Positions 1 through 13,575 are shown, counted from the first letter of the stretch. The stretch is 64,000 nt of DNA from Leptobrachium leishanense (GCA_009667805.1 CM019067.1:246547721-246611720); one strand, 5' to 3'. Notes: a model not told the origin generated them from the sequence alone. Made by a program: numbers and translations.

Positions 1-183
1 ACCTACTATAAATGTTGTTGGAAATTGGTTGATGGACGTAGTAATTTAAAGTCTTGCGCTGGATTTCACTTTTTGGTTTTACATGGCTGCCACATGGGTC
101 AATGAGTCATCTGAAAAATCTTATTATAGCTCCTCCTCCAGCAACATTCCCTATTAGTGCGAAGGTCGACATGTATTAACACA

Positions 184-1554
184 CAGGGTTATTCAAAGAG
201 ATCCGAATTGTGGCTGAAAGGTAACCGAACAGTGAAATTCAGCGTACAGTTACCTTTCCTGGCCATTCGGCTATTCAGAGAGCAAAATCCTTGCGAATTG
301 CCTGCACATACGGTGCCTGTTCGTTGCCTATTCGAGGGCAGTGAAATCCCCATAGAGAAGCAATGCTTCGTCTAGTCAGAGAACAAAAACCAGCAGGGAA
401 AAGTTGCCGAATTGCCCTGCTGTTCGGTGGTTTCATTCGACAGGTTTATTCAGGCGAATTCCATAGGCTTCAATGTTAAAAATATTCCTGTTTTAATTCA
501 ATAATATAATCTAATAAACAGTTGATTATAATATTCTGCAGCAAGCGGGTGAAACGTGTCTCAAAATTTTTTTTTTATGTATTTACTTCATTAAATGAAT
601 TTTATTTAACTCCGTCTCACCCTGGTCTATGCCATCTATTGGAGGACTTGCAGAATTTGGGAGATACGAGGTGGGACCCCCTCTAACCTCAAAAACCTAT
701 GTCCTTTTACTGAGCCACCCTATAAAGAAGGCTCACCTACACGTGAGTGGTATATTTATATATCATATATGTTTTTATATATTAAACAGAGCTGTGCTAT
801 GTATATATTTTTTCTCTTTTTGAGATACTGAATGACTGTTTCGGTTTGGAGAAGAAAACATACTCCTTCCAATCGATGGGAGACGTTATCTGGAGGATAT
901 AATCTTCTGTATATATTCTTGGGACATTTCCTCAAAGGTGGACCTGTATATTCTGAGGACTAATCCATATTGCATATTGATTGTTGCACTCCTATTACCC
1001 TTTTTGGGCGTTTTTTTTTATAAAAAATCTCTTTATTCATAGATTTTTTTAGGATCTTTTAGGCACTTTTCTGCAAAAAAATTTCCGTTTGTTTTTTTAA
1101 TTAGTTTTTTCTTTTTTCTGTAACAGCCCTTTTTATTATCATTCATTGGATCTTATATGTAAATTTCAGACATTTTTGTTCTGTAGTTTCTTTGCAAACA
1201 GCGTTTCACTTTTCAAACATTCAAGCGTTTTTATTTTTTTCACTCTATTCGTCTGCGGTGTCGGCTTTTTCCGGCGGTTGCTCTGCGCTATGATCGGCGG
1301 CTGCTCGGGTATCTCCGGCATGTTCGGCTGGGTTAATCCAGATGTTTTTGCCGGTTTCGGTGTAAGTTCGCCCTGTTTTGCGATCAGTGTTTGGCGGGTT
1401 TGCGGCAGCTTTTCCCTGCACTACGACGGCCCTGTGGTGTTTGCTGAATACACCGCAGGGTTGCCGAAATGGGATTGCCGAATTGCACCGAATTGAAGCA
1501 AACGAAAAGTCACCAAACGTGCAGTGACTTTTCGATTCTCTTTGAATAACCCTG
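184..1554. mobile_element. Harbinger-like MITE, family A, copy 1
   Basis: Begins cagggttattcaaagag and ends with its inverted complement at 1538-1554. Six further copies in this window share these ends and the same interior: a segment around gtaaccgaac...ggttac, a T-rich centre with the phrase ctgtaacagccc, and a segment with aacgaaaagtcac. Other copies are flanked by 3-bp target duplications (TTA, ATA, ATT, TAT), which points to the PIF/Harbinger superfamily. Here the flanks are ACA and ATA. No transposase is encoded, and the open frames inside are not conserved between copies. This copy is longer than the usual 840-930 bp because of a nested insertion at about 541-1020. Confidence 0.8.
541..1020. 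mobile_element. Unclassified insertion inside family A copy 1
   Basis: Sibling copies run directly from ctgcagtaaa into a T-rich stretch, while this copy is interrupted by about 480 bp. The left edge carries gcgggtgaaacgtgtc (545-560), close to a motif repeated in the palindromic elements at 12.6 kb and 54.1 kb. The right edge is a T-rich run after ttgttgcactcctatt. No coding capacity is visible. The edges are approximate. Confidence 0.5.
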
Positions 1555-1989
1555 ATAGTGTACCTTTATTTATTTTGGAGGCAAAAAAAATATTGTTTAA
1601 TTTCGTATCTAATATTATATTTATTCCTTCCTGGTTTTTCTTTTATAGTTTAGAATTATATGTTTCTTCAGACTAATAATAATGAAACTCTTCAATTAAG
1701 AGTTGTTTTTGAACATGATAGGACAGAGGGTTTTTTTTAACTGGTCGATTTGGGGTAATGATTAACGGAAAGACGTGTTTCAGGTAAAATTTGCAAGGAT
1801 GGGGAAAGCTGGGACAGTGAATTTAGCTGATGGAAGCCGATCGGGACTATTTCCACATGACACCTAACAGATGTATTTCTAATTATACTCTGTGTGACAC
1901 GCTGGCTAAACAATTCAACATCTAATTCATCTCTCAGGCTCATGACATTTTCCTGAATAAAACCTGTTAGGGTGCTGGCTATGCAATCC

Positions 1990-2420
1990 TAAAGTATTAA
2001 ATGCACTTGTCAATCCTTTTGCAGACAGACATTTAACCCCTTTAACACTGAGCTATTTCACCCCTTGTGCTGAGCTAACTTTGACCATTTTTTGCTCATT
2101 GTGTCTAAACCCTGTTTGAAGTAAATTTTTATTGCAGAATCCAGACAAAGTATACATCTTTTTTTCACTAGACTCAGCAGATTCAAGATACATCATTACT
2201 ATGTGTATATGTTAAAGGCACCTTAGAAAGATGCATCAAACAATTGTAGTTCCAACTCAGCTGGACAGCAAAGGATGCTGATGCCTGATTTACTGCATAC
2301 TGCAGTGCACGTCATTGCCAGTGAAATGATTTGCTTTTAGCGCCAGGCAGCAAAGCAACTGCCCTTAACATAGAAGTAACTTGGTGTCTAGCAGCTATTT
2401 TCGTAAACTGTCTCTCGAAC
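1990..2420. repeat. Interspersed repeat, uninterrupted copy
   Basis: Phrases such as ttttttgctcattgtgt and catcattactatgtgtat recur in the same order at 14.40-15.62 kb, where a family A MITE splits them. This copy therefore serves as a diverged empty site for the MITE at 14449. The class of the repeat is unknown. From 1555 to about 1990 I see only AT-rich unique-looking DNA. Confidence 0.55.
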
Positions 2421-2490
2421 ATGACATCACTACTCCGTTCCGAGCAGGGGTCTTGGTATCCCCATCTGAAGAGGAGGTAGAAGATCACTC

Positions 2491-3201
2491 AGGGCTCAAA
2501 ATTTCCACTCGCCTACTCGCATTTGGCGAGTAGAAATTAAGGCCCCTATTACATTGTTCATGCAAATTCGTCCGTGCAGCGGAAATTTTTTTTAAGCGTT
2601 ACTGCACGAAAATTAATGGTGGTATTACGATCTGAACGCATTTTCTCATCCGTCCAAAAATAACGTTCGTAAAAACGACACGCAAAACGAAGAGTAATAT
2701 GCGCGAAGTAACGTAGCGCACGTAAATCAGTGTGCAGACTGTTTTTTTCGCGGGATTCAGTCAATCAGAATTAAGAACCTTAATTGACATCAATTTACCT
2801 TAATTGACATCAATTTACCTTAATTGACTCACTTAAGTTTTTGCGTCTGGCTAAGTAAATCTGAGTATATATGCTGCAGCAATAATAACACGCACAAATT
2901 CACAATTTTATTGTTTGGGTATGTGTAGAATGTGTAACTATACTGTGCTGTATTTTTTTGCTCTCTCTGCTCACACTGGAGTCTGCTGACTGGGTATATG
3001 TGTATCTGGGGTCTGATGTCTGGGTATTAATGTTATTTGTGTAACTTTATTCTAAATAAAACCTTTAACAGTGTAATTTCATAAGATAATTTAAGGGGGT
3101 GTGTTTAGGGGCAGAGTTAAGGGCGGGTTAGGTGGAGCAAGTGGTGGCGAGTAACTCTTATGATCTGGTTAGTAGCTTGGGACTTGAAATTTTGAGCCCT
3201 G
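2491..3201. mobile_element. hAT-like non-autonomous transposon
   Basis: Terminal inverted repeats agggctcaaaatttc (left) and gaaattttgagccctg (right) are bordered by the perfect 8-bp duplication GATCACTC (2483-2490 and 3202-3209). An 8-bp target duplication is diagnostic for hAT. The interior holds a 20-bp tandem repeat and GC-richer sequence from about 2545 to 2780 but no transposase frame. Confidence 0.8.
2778..2829. repeat. 20-bp tandem repeat, 2.5 units
   Basis: The unit ttaattgacatcaatttacc is repeated head to tail about two and a half times inside the hAT element. The units are nearly identical, suggesting recent slippage. Confidence 0.85.
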
Positions 3202-3826
3202 GATCACTCTTCCACTGTTATGGGTAATATGTGCTGATAACCCATTATTTTAATTTTATCCAATCATTAAGCATTATTTTGTTGGAAAACCAAAAGGAAC
3301 TTAATTTTAAACCTGACATATAGGAACCAGAATACAGTTGAATACAGTAAAACTAACACAAATGCCATATAGTGTATGCTTTGTATAGCTGTGGTGACGT
3401 TAAATTATTAACTTATTGCTACCAGAACAGATGGGTCCGACATGCCTAGTATTTACACAAGGGAAGCAGTGACTGTGTGTAAGTACAGACACACTGACAT
3501 TGCTGGGGACTGAGCAAACACTTCTTATCTATGTGCCTGGACTTTCTCCTTCGAAAAGATTCACAAAGATAATGCGCTTGACCGGGATGGTCATAAATAG
3601 TGCCGGTACGCATTAGTACATAATTTCACCTGCTAGTCTACAAGTATATACTTTAAACATTTTAACTTGAGTTTTACTGATCAAGTTCTTTGTCTTTGGA
3701 AATAAAGAGAAACTTAGATAATATGGAGCCACAAATGCCAAAAAGAAAACACAAGCCATTAAGTATTTTTGGCTCTATAACAAAGGACACAAAATGTGAG
3801 TGTCTCTGCTCATACGGGGTCAGCTA
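3202..3826. other. No recognisable feature
   Basis: AT-rich DNA between the hAT element and the first Tc1. I see no convincing coding frame, terminal repeats or tandem structure. Confidence 0.5.
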
Positions 3827-5444
<1,618 letters not shown>

Positions 5445-7608
5445 TAAATGATACCGGCAGTGGTGCAGACCTTGGAATTGCCTGTATTTCTCTGGGTGCC
5501 CCACCGTAGCGGTTCATATACAAAGAATAGAAAGTGCACATGTGTTGTCAGAGACCCCCACCCCTGGAAGAGTGGAGGAGTGAGGGCACTTAGAGTGAGT
5601 GGTGACAGTGCCTTGAGCAGGAATCAGCAACCTTGGCCCTCCATATGTTTACCATGAGGCTCGGACAATCTACTGACTGGTTGAGTAACATGGGAGATGT
5701 AATTCCAAAATATCTGGAGGATCAACGTTGTTACCCACGGCCTAGAGTATACCATTAAGTTTGTTTAAGTGGTCATGGTGGCAGGGGCATGTCCTCTTCT
5801 TCTCCTTCAAAGTGGAGGGCTTAACTTTACTTACAAGTCTGCCGGTCACACACTGACGTACAAGGCAGGTTGAAAGAGTGGCGCTTCTGAATTGAAAACC
5901 CATCCGATTGGCTGCATGCACAGTAGCCGCTCATGCATCGATCTTGTCCAACTAGGCACCTAGCTACTCCAGATGGTTCAGGATCCTGAAGGAAGAGATG
6001 CACCAGAGTAAAAGGTAAATTTGAACCTAAAAGAAAAAAAAAAGAAAAAATGGGTTAGGTTGGGGTGTAATGGTTAGCTCTGTTTTTTTTTAGGGTGGAG
6101 TGTTTCTAAGGGGCCAGATCACAGCTAGAATGCTAATCAAAGTGCTTAAGCCGTACATCATAATGGCTGTGCTTAATTTTAACTCATCTATTACATCCAA
6201 GATGCAAGCTCAGATTGTGTCTCGGATGTTGTGCCTGGTTACGCTACATTAAAGTCTCCTACACTTTGTGTGAGAGACACTAATGTGCCCCTAGCAGTCG
6301 AAGAACAAATTATTCCAATGAGCCGGTCTTCATCTGACATTATTCTGAATGGAATAACGTCTTCACAGGCTGGTGTTAAGTTACTGCCCTTCAGGACAAT
6401 CACTTAACATGAATCTACTCACCTCAGATCTCTTGGTGCACATAGCGCCACAAACAATCTGCTGCTTCCTCGTTCCCAACACTGCTGAACACTTTGAACA
6501 AATAGTTCTCAGTGTTCCTCCGCATATCTATCTGCTGTCCTGACCTCAAGTGACACTCCCTTCGAGCTCACATCTGTCTCCATGGAGTCCTATGGACTCC
6601 TGGAGGTGGCAACAGCACAGTGCGTTAGCACCGCTGCCGGTATTATCGTCCTGCGGATTGTAAGTATTGTGACTAGAGCTGCTGAAAAAGCAGCTCAGTC
6701 ATAATACAGACGTTAAAGGTGAGCTGCAAATGGAAAACAGCTGACCCACAAGTTTTCCATTTGCATCTTGCCTGTAACATCTATGTTGTGATGTGGCCCT
6801 ATATTTTTAAAGTATCCCCTTCAATACTTTCCACTTACCCACATGCTAAATATGGTATAATTTAAAACATAGCATACATCAGGACAGGAAAAGGATTCGT
6901 TACCATATCTATTTACGGCTTCAGCTTTGTAGATTACTAATAGGAGTTTATAAAATATTAATAATTGTAAAGATAAGATTTGAGCTGCACGTATTCTAGC
7001 ATTTCAGCTAGTTCAAATTACAGATTAAATGTTATTTTCTTGAATATAACACCACGTTATACCTGTCTGTTAGGCTTGATTTATAACACTATAGAATAAC
7101 CGTATCGACTCGCCAGTCTATAACGTAATACAGGACAAGAGACGTTCACATTCAAGGCAGATGTCACGCAGTGTCCACAGGAGGCAAAAGACGGTCATTT
7201 GAAACTGAAAACAAGATTGGGTTTCCCAGTCTGATTGCATTAGGAATCCTATAGCAGGGACGAATGTGCATTAGCTATCAGATGAGATCAGCCAGGCAGA
7301 ACCAGGAAAATCCTCTGTAAAATGCAGATGGAATGAACGATGCCGCATACATATTTTACAAGGAAATAGCACATTTTTCTGCTGTATGTTTAACCTTAAA
7401 TTTCACTTATGCAAAGACCAAGTCACAGAGCGGATTTAACAGTATTTCCCTGCCCAGTGCCCACTAAACCCTCCCCGCTCCTTTTTATCCGTAATTAAAG
7501 CTTTGTCCAATAGGATCCCTAATCTCTGCTGTGTTACAATCCTTTCCATATTTTTTTTTCTGTTGGATAAACACACATATAGGGTTTGTGCAATGGAAAG
7601 AATACTGT
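5445..7608. other. No gene; one hAT-like relic
   Basis: About 5618-5745 resembles a worn copy of a common short repeat with the phrase ggccctcca and an inverted counterpart ctggagg; relatives lie near 13435, 26623, 33855 and 42395. The remainder shows no convincing exon, terminal repeats or tandem array. Confidence 0.45.
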
Positions 7609-7790
7609 CAGGGCTATTCAGAGAGAGGTGAAAACCTTGAGAATGACTGGAGAATTGAAAATTCTAGGTCAAAATAGTCAATCCAGAAAAATTCTCCCAT
7701 TTATCTCACTTTCCAAATTGGCTATTTGGTCTAGATCGTTCTCTTCTCCTGCCAATTCTCAAGGTTTTCACCTCTCTCTGAATAGCCATG
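7609..7790. mobile_element. Family C mini-MITE, copy 1
   Basis: A 182-bp near-perfect inverted repeat beginning cagggctattcagagag and ending ctctctgaatagccatg, flanked by TGT on both sides (7606-7608 and 7791-7793). The 3-bp duplication and the resemblance of its ends to family A suggest the same Harbinger-like transposase. Copies lie at 38713 and 43861. Confidence 0.8.
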
Positions 7791-8903
7791 TGTGCTGAAA
7801 TAGGGGGGAATAAAACAACACAACTTGGCAGCAATTTTCCTACTTCTTCACCCCATAAAATGCATGTGAAAATACCTTAAATTTAGTTACTTTTTAAAAC
7901 CACTGCTGATTTGTAAACAATTTACCACTGTGTTATTAAAACAGATTATGTTTAGTAAATAAGCCCCCTACATATTATGCAATAAACCACAAACCTACAG
8001 ACTGAATGTTTTTTTCTGGTTTTCTGTATTTCATTGCGTGGGAAATTGATGAATGCGATCTTGATAAATGGTTATGCAAGTCCTATTGTTTTATCGATTG
8101 CTGGAGTTATGCAAAGATTAGAAAAATCCTAATTCATAACTGCAGTGAATGCTACTTTTTATTTTTATTGTTTTTATTTTTTTTAATCTTTTTATGATGT
8201 AGCAAAATCTGCGCGGCTGCTTTCGTTTACTGAAAGTGATTCAGCAAGAACAAAATAATAAAGAAATGAATAAAGCTGTTTGTGCAGAACAACATCTGAG
8301 ACAAACAGAATGATAACTTGACCCAAGGACTGTTTTGAAATGATAATGCGTGATCCCGGGGGTACATTTATTAGTATAATTAAGCCGTTCATATTTTTAC
8401 AGTGATGGTTTTTCTGTCCTTGGCTTCCCCTGTGGCTAAGCCCTGCAGGCTTTATGCTTGCAGGATTCAGCACATCACATGCCAGCGGCAATCAGAACAC
8501 ACAGGAGCTGACTGGCTGCTATTCTTCTCTCTGACTGATTACAGTAATTGTCGGTCATTGAACTCGGTAGCAGGCGGGTCATGGGAAGCTTATTTTCATG
8601 ACACCGCAAAATCTTGTACCCTGTCTGTACCGGCAAAACCTTGACTGGGATAACATTCTATTTATATTTACTAAACAGGATTTCTAGTATTTTGAGTTTC
8701 GTTATTTCTATTGTGGTGGTATTTTATTGTAGCTGCTTGATCGCCATGTTACACTAATTCAGCATCATATTTATGATGCCAACCTATAGGTAGGCCTTTG
8801 TAAGACAGGCGCTGAATTTGGCACATACACACATACATCCTCTGAAAGTGGCACTGTGCCTCCTGATACCATGGATCTATATGACTAATCCATTGTGATA
8901 ATA
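7791..8903. other. No recognisable feature
   Basis: AT-rich sequence with scattered poly-T. I find no terminal repeats, tandem array or exon-like stretch that I would defend. Confidence 0.45.
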
Positions 8904-9150
8904 CAGTATCTGACAGAAGTGAGTACACCCCTCACATTTTTGTAAATATTTGATTATATCTTTTCATGTGACAACACTGAAGAAATGACACTTTGCTACA
9001 ATGTAAAGTAGTGAGTGTACAGCTTGTATAACAGTGTAAATTTACTGTCCCCTCAAAATAACTCGGCACACAGCCATTAATGTCTAAACCGCTGGCAACA
9101 AAAGTGAGTACACCCCAAGTGAAAATGTCAGTGCTTTCTGTTTAGACCCT
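8904..9150 (+). mobile_element. 5' end of a different Tc1-like element
   Basis: After a TA at 8902-8903 the sequence starts cagtatctgacagaagtgag. The phrase gtgagtacacccc occurs at 8920 and again at about 9103, the direct-repeat layout of a Tc1 arm. This matches my memory of a Tc1-like family widespread in fish and amphibians. No transposase or right arm follows, so it is a truncated relic. Confidence 0.7.
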
Positions 9151-9227
9151 TAAGAATGAGGAATAATAATAACCGCAAAAGGTTATTGCAAAGATTTGAC
9201 AAAATTAGGAAGTAGGAAGCCATGGGC

Positions 9228-9450
9228 TCTTAATACTATGGTGGAGTAGAGGTAACATCACTGCTCTATAACCGTGGAGAGAGACTGTGGAGACACAGGT
9301 TCGATCCCGGCAAGAGCACCTCTCCAGTAAGTGTCCTTGGGCAAGACACCTAACGGTACATACTCGCCACCCAGGATATACTTGAAAACGAAATCTCAAT
9401 GTATCCTTCCTGATAAAATCCTTTCTCAAAATTTTTTTTTTTAAAAATTG
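9228..9450 (+). mobile_element. tRNA-derived SINE with a LINE-like tail
   Basis: A pol III B box ggttcgatccc (9298-9308) lies about 55 bp after an A-box-like stretch near 9240. The body contains ccttgggcaagacacc, a phrase common in vertebrate tRNA-derived SINEs. The 3' end, acttgaaaacgaaatctcaa through tgtatccttcctg, is nearly the same as the 3' end of the LINE at 15838-16973. Sharing a 3' tail is how SINEs recruit the reverse transcriptase of a partner LINE. A partial relative lies at 52677-52770 on the minus strand. Confidence 0.8.
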
Positions 9451-9615
9451 TGAGGTACGTACTCAAAAAAATAAGCATTAGTAAGGAGGATACATATAAG
9501 GTAATACTTTCATGGGGAGTTTCATAGGGTGCTGTGAAGATTTTGTTCATTGCCCAAAATACTGATGCCTCCTGGAATACTTTATTGTCACCATTGTACC
9601 AACAATCAGGTTTAA

Positions 9616-9873
9616 CCCTTTCACTGCTGAGGACGTGTGGGGAACGCCCTCATTGACTCCTAAGGAAAGATAGGGGGTTCATTTGACCCCCGATATCTCC
9701 CGACTGTTGGCAGCTAGCAGGGTCATGTTTGGTATCATTAGAAAGGCCAGAGCATGGCCTTTCCAATGATATCAAATATGACCATGTTTAAAGTAAAGAA
9801 AAAAAATAAAATAGTAATAAATAAAGAAAAACATGGGTTTTTTTAGACGTGAAATGGCTCAGCAGTGAAGGGG
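9616..9873. mobile_element. TTAA-flanked MITE (Kolobok- or piggyBac-like)
   Basis: Ends ccctttcactgctgag and ctcagcagtgaagggg are inverted complements flanked by TTAA on both sides (9612-9615, 9874-9877). An internal hairpin pairs tttggtatcattagaaaggc with its complement near 9760. Similar hairpins occur near 18890 and 19190. No coding capacity. The superfamily is inferred from the TTAA duplication alone. Confidence 0.7.
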
Positions 9874-9877
9874 TTAA

Positions 9878-11118
9878 CAAGGCAGACACAGGAAGTCCTT
9901 CCTTCAAAACGTAAAGCTACTCTCTAGCTGCCATGACCACTATTCACATTAATTTAGTTGGCTGCGGCGGCCTTCCAAAGCAGAAAGCGTCTATTCATCC
10001 AGGTACCGATCAGCTTGCATAGCTGACTCTGAATGCATAGGGATTAAATGATTGGCATATTTGGGGGTGAAGAAGGAAAAATAATCACCCCTCCTTTCTT
10101 CCCTCCCTTTTTTTAGCTAATGTTCCATTAATTGCAGGCACTTTATATTTCCTCTAAAACTGCGCCCTTCTACATATTTCAAGGATGCTGCCTATTTAAT
10201 CATTCTTTTCCCAATTTCTGGTAAATCTTGTCCCAGTAGGCCATGCTGTAGATGTAACAATGAGAATGACCTTCTTATTCCCACATTTCCTGTTCTATTA
10301 GCCTTACGCAAAGTGTAATAGAAGACGACTTCTCAACATGTAATGGACATATGGGTTTAGTTCTTGTAAACTCCAAAACCATGAGTATGAAAGCTATTTA
10401 TAAAGGGAAATCCCAGAACATGGGTCTAAAAGGGTGACAGTGACAAAGCAAGGCAATTAAATGTTCCTCCAGATTGCATCACTTTGACTCGGAACCGCTT
10501 GTTAAAATTTTCTTTTTATGTGTTGAGGCTCATCCATACACCATACTGTGATACAACCAGGTAGAAATAGCTATCTTATTAAAGTCTCAAATAAAAATAC
10601 TTGGCATGAGAGATGTTTATCACACTCATAAATAACTGCATTCCCTGATCAAGGTCCTTTTCCCAGAAATCAAGAAGATAACTTTAGATTTAGAAGAAGC
10701 AACAAAGATTTCAACGGCAGCCCATTGGTTCAGTAGATACAGAAGACCTCTTTAAGAAGAGGTTAAATATGTTCATAAATTCTGGGTGGAGGTCATTTTA
10801 AGGAAAATTAAATGATGGAACAGGAGATAGCATTTCACATTATTTGGTTGCCGTAGCAGAGAGCGTGATTGTATTAATCAAGATAATTATACAGGTTAGA
10901 CTTTTCTGATGTTTACAAAAATGGTGTTGTATGCCATAATTTCTCCGTTCTTTCCAGGTACCATTTCCTTTTTTTTTTTCCAATCAATCTTCAATCCATA
11001 CCTTTCCCTGTACTTGATTGCCTGGCATTGAATGTATGTTGCATATCTTGAAGCAACGGATAGATTCCCTGACTGGTTCTTTCTTCCAGTTGCCGTTTCA
11101 TTATACAATAAATATATT
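9878..11118. other. No recognisable feature
   Basis: Mixed-composition DNA between two MITEs. No supported coding region or repeat structure seen. Confidence 0.45.
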
Positions 11119-12045
11119 CGGGGTTATTCAAAGAGATTCGAAAAGTCACCGCACGTTCGGTGACTTTTCGTTCTTTTCAATTCGGTTCCTTTTGCCGATC
11201 CCATTTCGGTGACCCTGCGGTGTATTCAGCAAGCACCTCAGGGTCCCCGAATTGCAGGGAAAAGCTGCCGCAAACCTGACGAAAACTAACCGTAAAACCC
11301 ACCGAATGCACGCCGAAAACCCTCAAAAACATCTGGATTAACCTTCGAAATACCCGAGCAGGAGCCGATCACACGCAGCGAAGCAGCCGAACAGGAGCCG
11401 AATCACACAGAGCCGAAGCAGCTGAGACGCAGAGGAGGCAGTGAATAAATTAGCAAAACCGTTTGTATGAATCTGTGAAAATGAAATGCTGTTTGTAAAG
11501 AAACTACTGAGCGAAAATGTCTGAAATTTACATATGAGGTCCAGGGACTGATAATAAAGAGGGCTGTTACAGAAAAAATAAGTAAACTTAAAAAAAAAAA
11601 AAAATCGGACTTTAAAAAAAAAAAAAAATCTGAAAAATGCTTAAAATATCCTAAAAAAATCGATAAATAAAGAGACTTTTTGCTGCAGAATTTTACAATG
11701 AATGGTTTATTAGATATTGAATTAAATCGGGAATATTTTTAACATTGAAGCCTATGGGATTCTCCTGAATAAACTTGCCGAATTAAACCACCGAATGACA
11801 GGGCATTAGGGGAATCTTTCACTGCTGGTTTGTGTTCTCTGAATAGCCGAAGCAGTGCTTTTTGATGGGGATTTCACTGCCCTCGAACAGGCACCAAACA
11901 GGCACCATATGTGCAGGCAATTCGCCAGGATTGGGCGAATTGCCTGCTCTCTGGATAGCCGAATGGCCGGGAAAGGTAACCGAACGCTGATTTTCAGTGT
12001 TCGGTTACCTTTCTCAAGCAATTCGGATCTCTTTGGATAACCCTG
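11119..12045. mobile_element. Harbinger-like MITE, family A, copy 2
   Basis: 927 bp, inverted orientation relative to copy 1, with the target duplication ATT on both sides (11116-11118 and 12046-12048). The ends are the family A sequence with one change at the left (cggggttattc). The interior matches the other copies, including the aacagccctctttatt phrase on the opposite strand. Confidence 0.85.
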
Positions 12046-12330
12046 ATTGTGTATTTCATGTAGAAATTATAGTTATGATTGCATTAGGTTGTGTTTCTAA
12101 AACACCCATCTAATACTTTCACAACCCACCGTGCCTCGCGCTTTGTTTGACCAGAGCCTAAACCACTGGCGCTCGTTGTATACCAAAAAGAAAGTACGTG
12201 CTCTAGCCCAAGATAAGCGGACAATTGCAATCTTAACAATACCATTGTAGATTTCAGAGTCATCTCCTCCAGCAGACGTGCATAAATATATGAAAACAAA
12301 TGGAATCTACAATGGGCAAAACAGATATGC

Positions 12331-13258
12331 AAAAACCATAGCGTTACACTGCATAACATATTAAAACACTTTAGACCCCTGCTAGAATCGCACTCACAAG
12401 ATAGTAAAAACAATGAAGCATGTAATAATCCAATGTTACCCCTTTTTAGGATTGTCTCGTGGGCAGTGGATGCCAGCTGGCATATAATGCTTCACTTGGT
12501 CACTCCTTAAATCTCTGCATCCACAGTGGGGGACCGAAGGCTCAATTATAGGATCTCCGTTTCAGGAGAAAATCAACCAGGAACTGGAGATAAAACAAAA
12601 TGAATGTATTCCAGTTTACAATAAAATCCGACGCGTTTCGTCAGCATATATCTAACTTCACCTGATAATGATATAAACTGCAATACATCAATTTTGTTTT
12701 ATCTCAGGTTCATGGTTGATGTTCTCCTGGAGATAAAACAAAATGAATGTATTCCAGTGTACAATAAAATCCGACGCGTTTCGTCAGCATATATCTAACT
12801 TCACCTGATAATGATATAAACTGCAATACCTCAATTTTGTTTTATCTCAGGTTCATGGTTGATGTTCTCCTGGAGATAAAACAAAATGAATGTATTCCAG
12901 TGTACAATAAAATGCGACGCGTTTCGTCAGCATATATCTAACTTCACCTGATAATGATGATAATGATATAAACTGGAATACATTCATTTTGTTTTATCTC
13001 TGGTTCCTGGTTGATTTTCTCCTGAAACAGAGTTCCTATAATTGAGCCTTCGGTCCCCCACTGCGGATGCAGAGATTTAAGAAGTGACCAAGGGAGCTAC
13101 TAAGTGAAGCATTATATGCCAGCTGGCATCCACTGCCCTGAGACTATCCTAAGGAAGGGTGACATTGGATTATTACATGCTTCATTGTTTTTACTATCCT
13201 GTGAGTGCGATTCTAGCAGGGGTCTAAAGTGTTTTAATGTGTTATGCAGTGTACCGCT
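12331..13258. mobile_element. Long palindromic element with internal tandem units
   Basis: Two arms of about 255-285 bp (12331-12615 and about 12977-13258) are near-perfect inverted complements. Both contain gccagctggcat, the ggaccgaaggctcaatt segment and the terminal gttatgcagtgta (in one orientation or the other). Between them lie three head-to-tail units of about 142 bp. Each unit contains gacgcgtttcgtc. No coding frame and no target duplication was found; the true ends may lie further out, as far as about 12107 on the left. The structure suggests a retrotransposed palindrome or fold-back element. It resembles the inverted and tandem organisation of Penelope-like element ends, which is inference only. 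Confidence 0.7.
12585..13012. repeat. Three tandem units of about 142 bp
   Basis: Units begin ctggagataaaacaaaatga at 12585, 12727 and 12870. Each unit is itself bounded by inverted copies of a 30-bp segment (gataaaacaaaat...cagttta). Each contains gacgcgtttcgtcagcatat (12630, 12773, 12916). The units differ by a few substitutions only. Confidence 0.9.
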
Positions 13259-13434
13259 CTAGAATGTATCCCAGATGCCTCTCCTGGAGAGATACAGCGT
13301 GCCTGTACTCAAGGCAGTCTGTGTGGCCGCACAGCTAGTATACCCCTATAACCAACCTAGATTACATCCACGAGTAAGGCTTTTCTGTACTTAAACTGAA
13401 GCAACTGTGAATACAAAATAAGGACCCTGTAGAG

Positions 13435-13575
13435 CAGGGGTTTCAAACTCTGGCCCTCCAGATGTTGCTGAATTTAACTACAACACTCATGTATCTCTGA
13501 CCATCTATTCAAAGATTTCTGGAATTTGCAGGTCATCAACATTCAGGGGTGAGATTTTGACATTCTTGCTGTAAA
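13435..13575. mobile_element. Short hAT-like relic
   Basis: Starts caggggtttcaaactctggc and runs through ccctccagatgttgctga to gattttgacattcttgctg. The two ends are weak inverted complements. The same design recurs near 33855. Target duplication is unclear. Confidence 0.55.

Noticed and set aside
9298..9308. A genuine tRNA gene at the B box
   Set aside because: The sequence does not form a full cloverleaf and continues into a SINE body and LINE-like tail.
12630..12642. Complete hammerhead ribozyme
   Set aside because: Only a resemblance to the GAAA...GUC side is seen; no CUGANGA partner was found in the right place, so no ribozyme is annotated.
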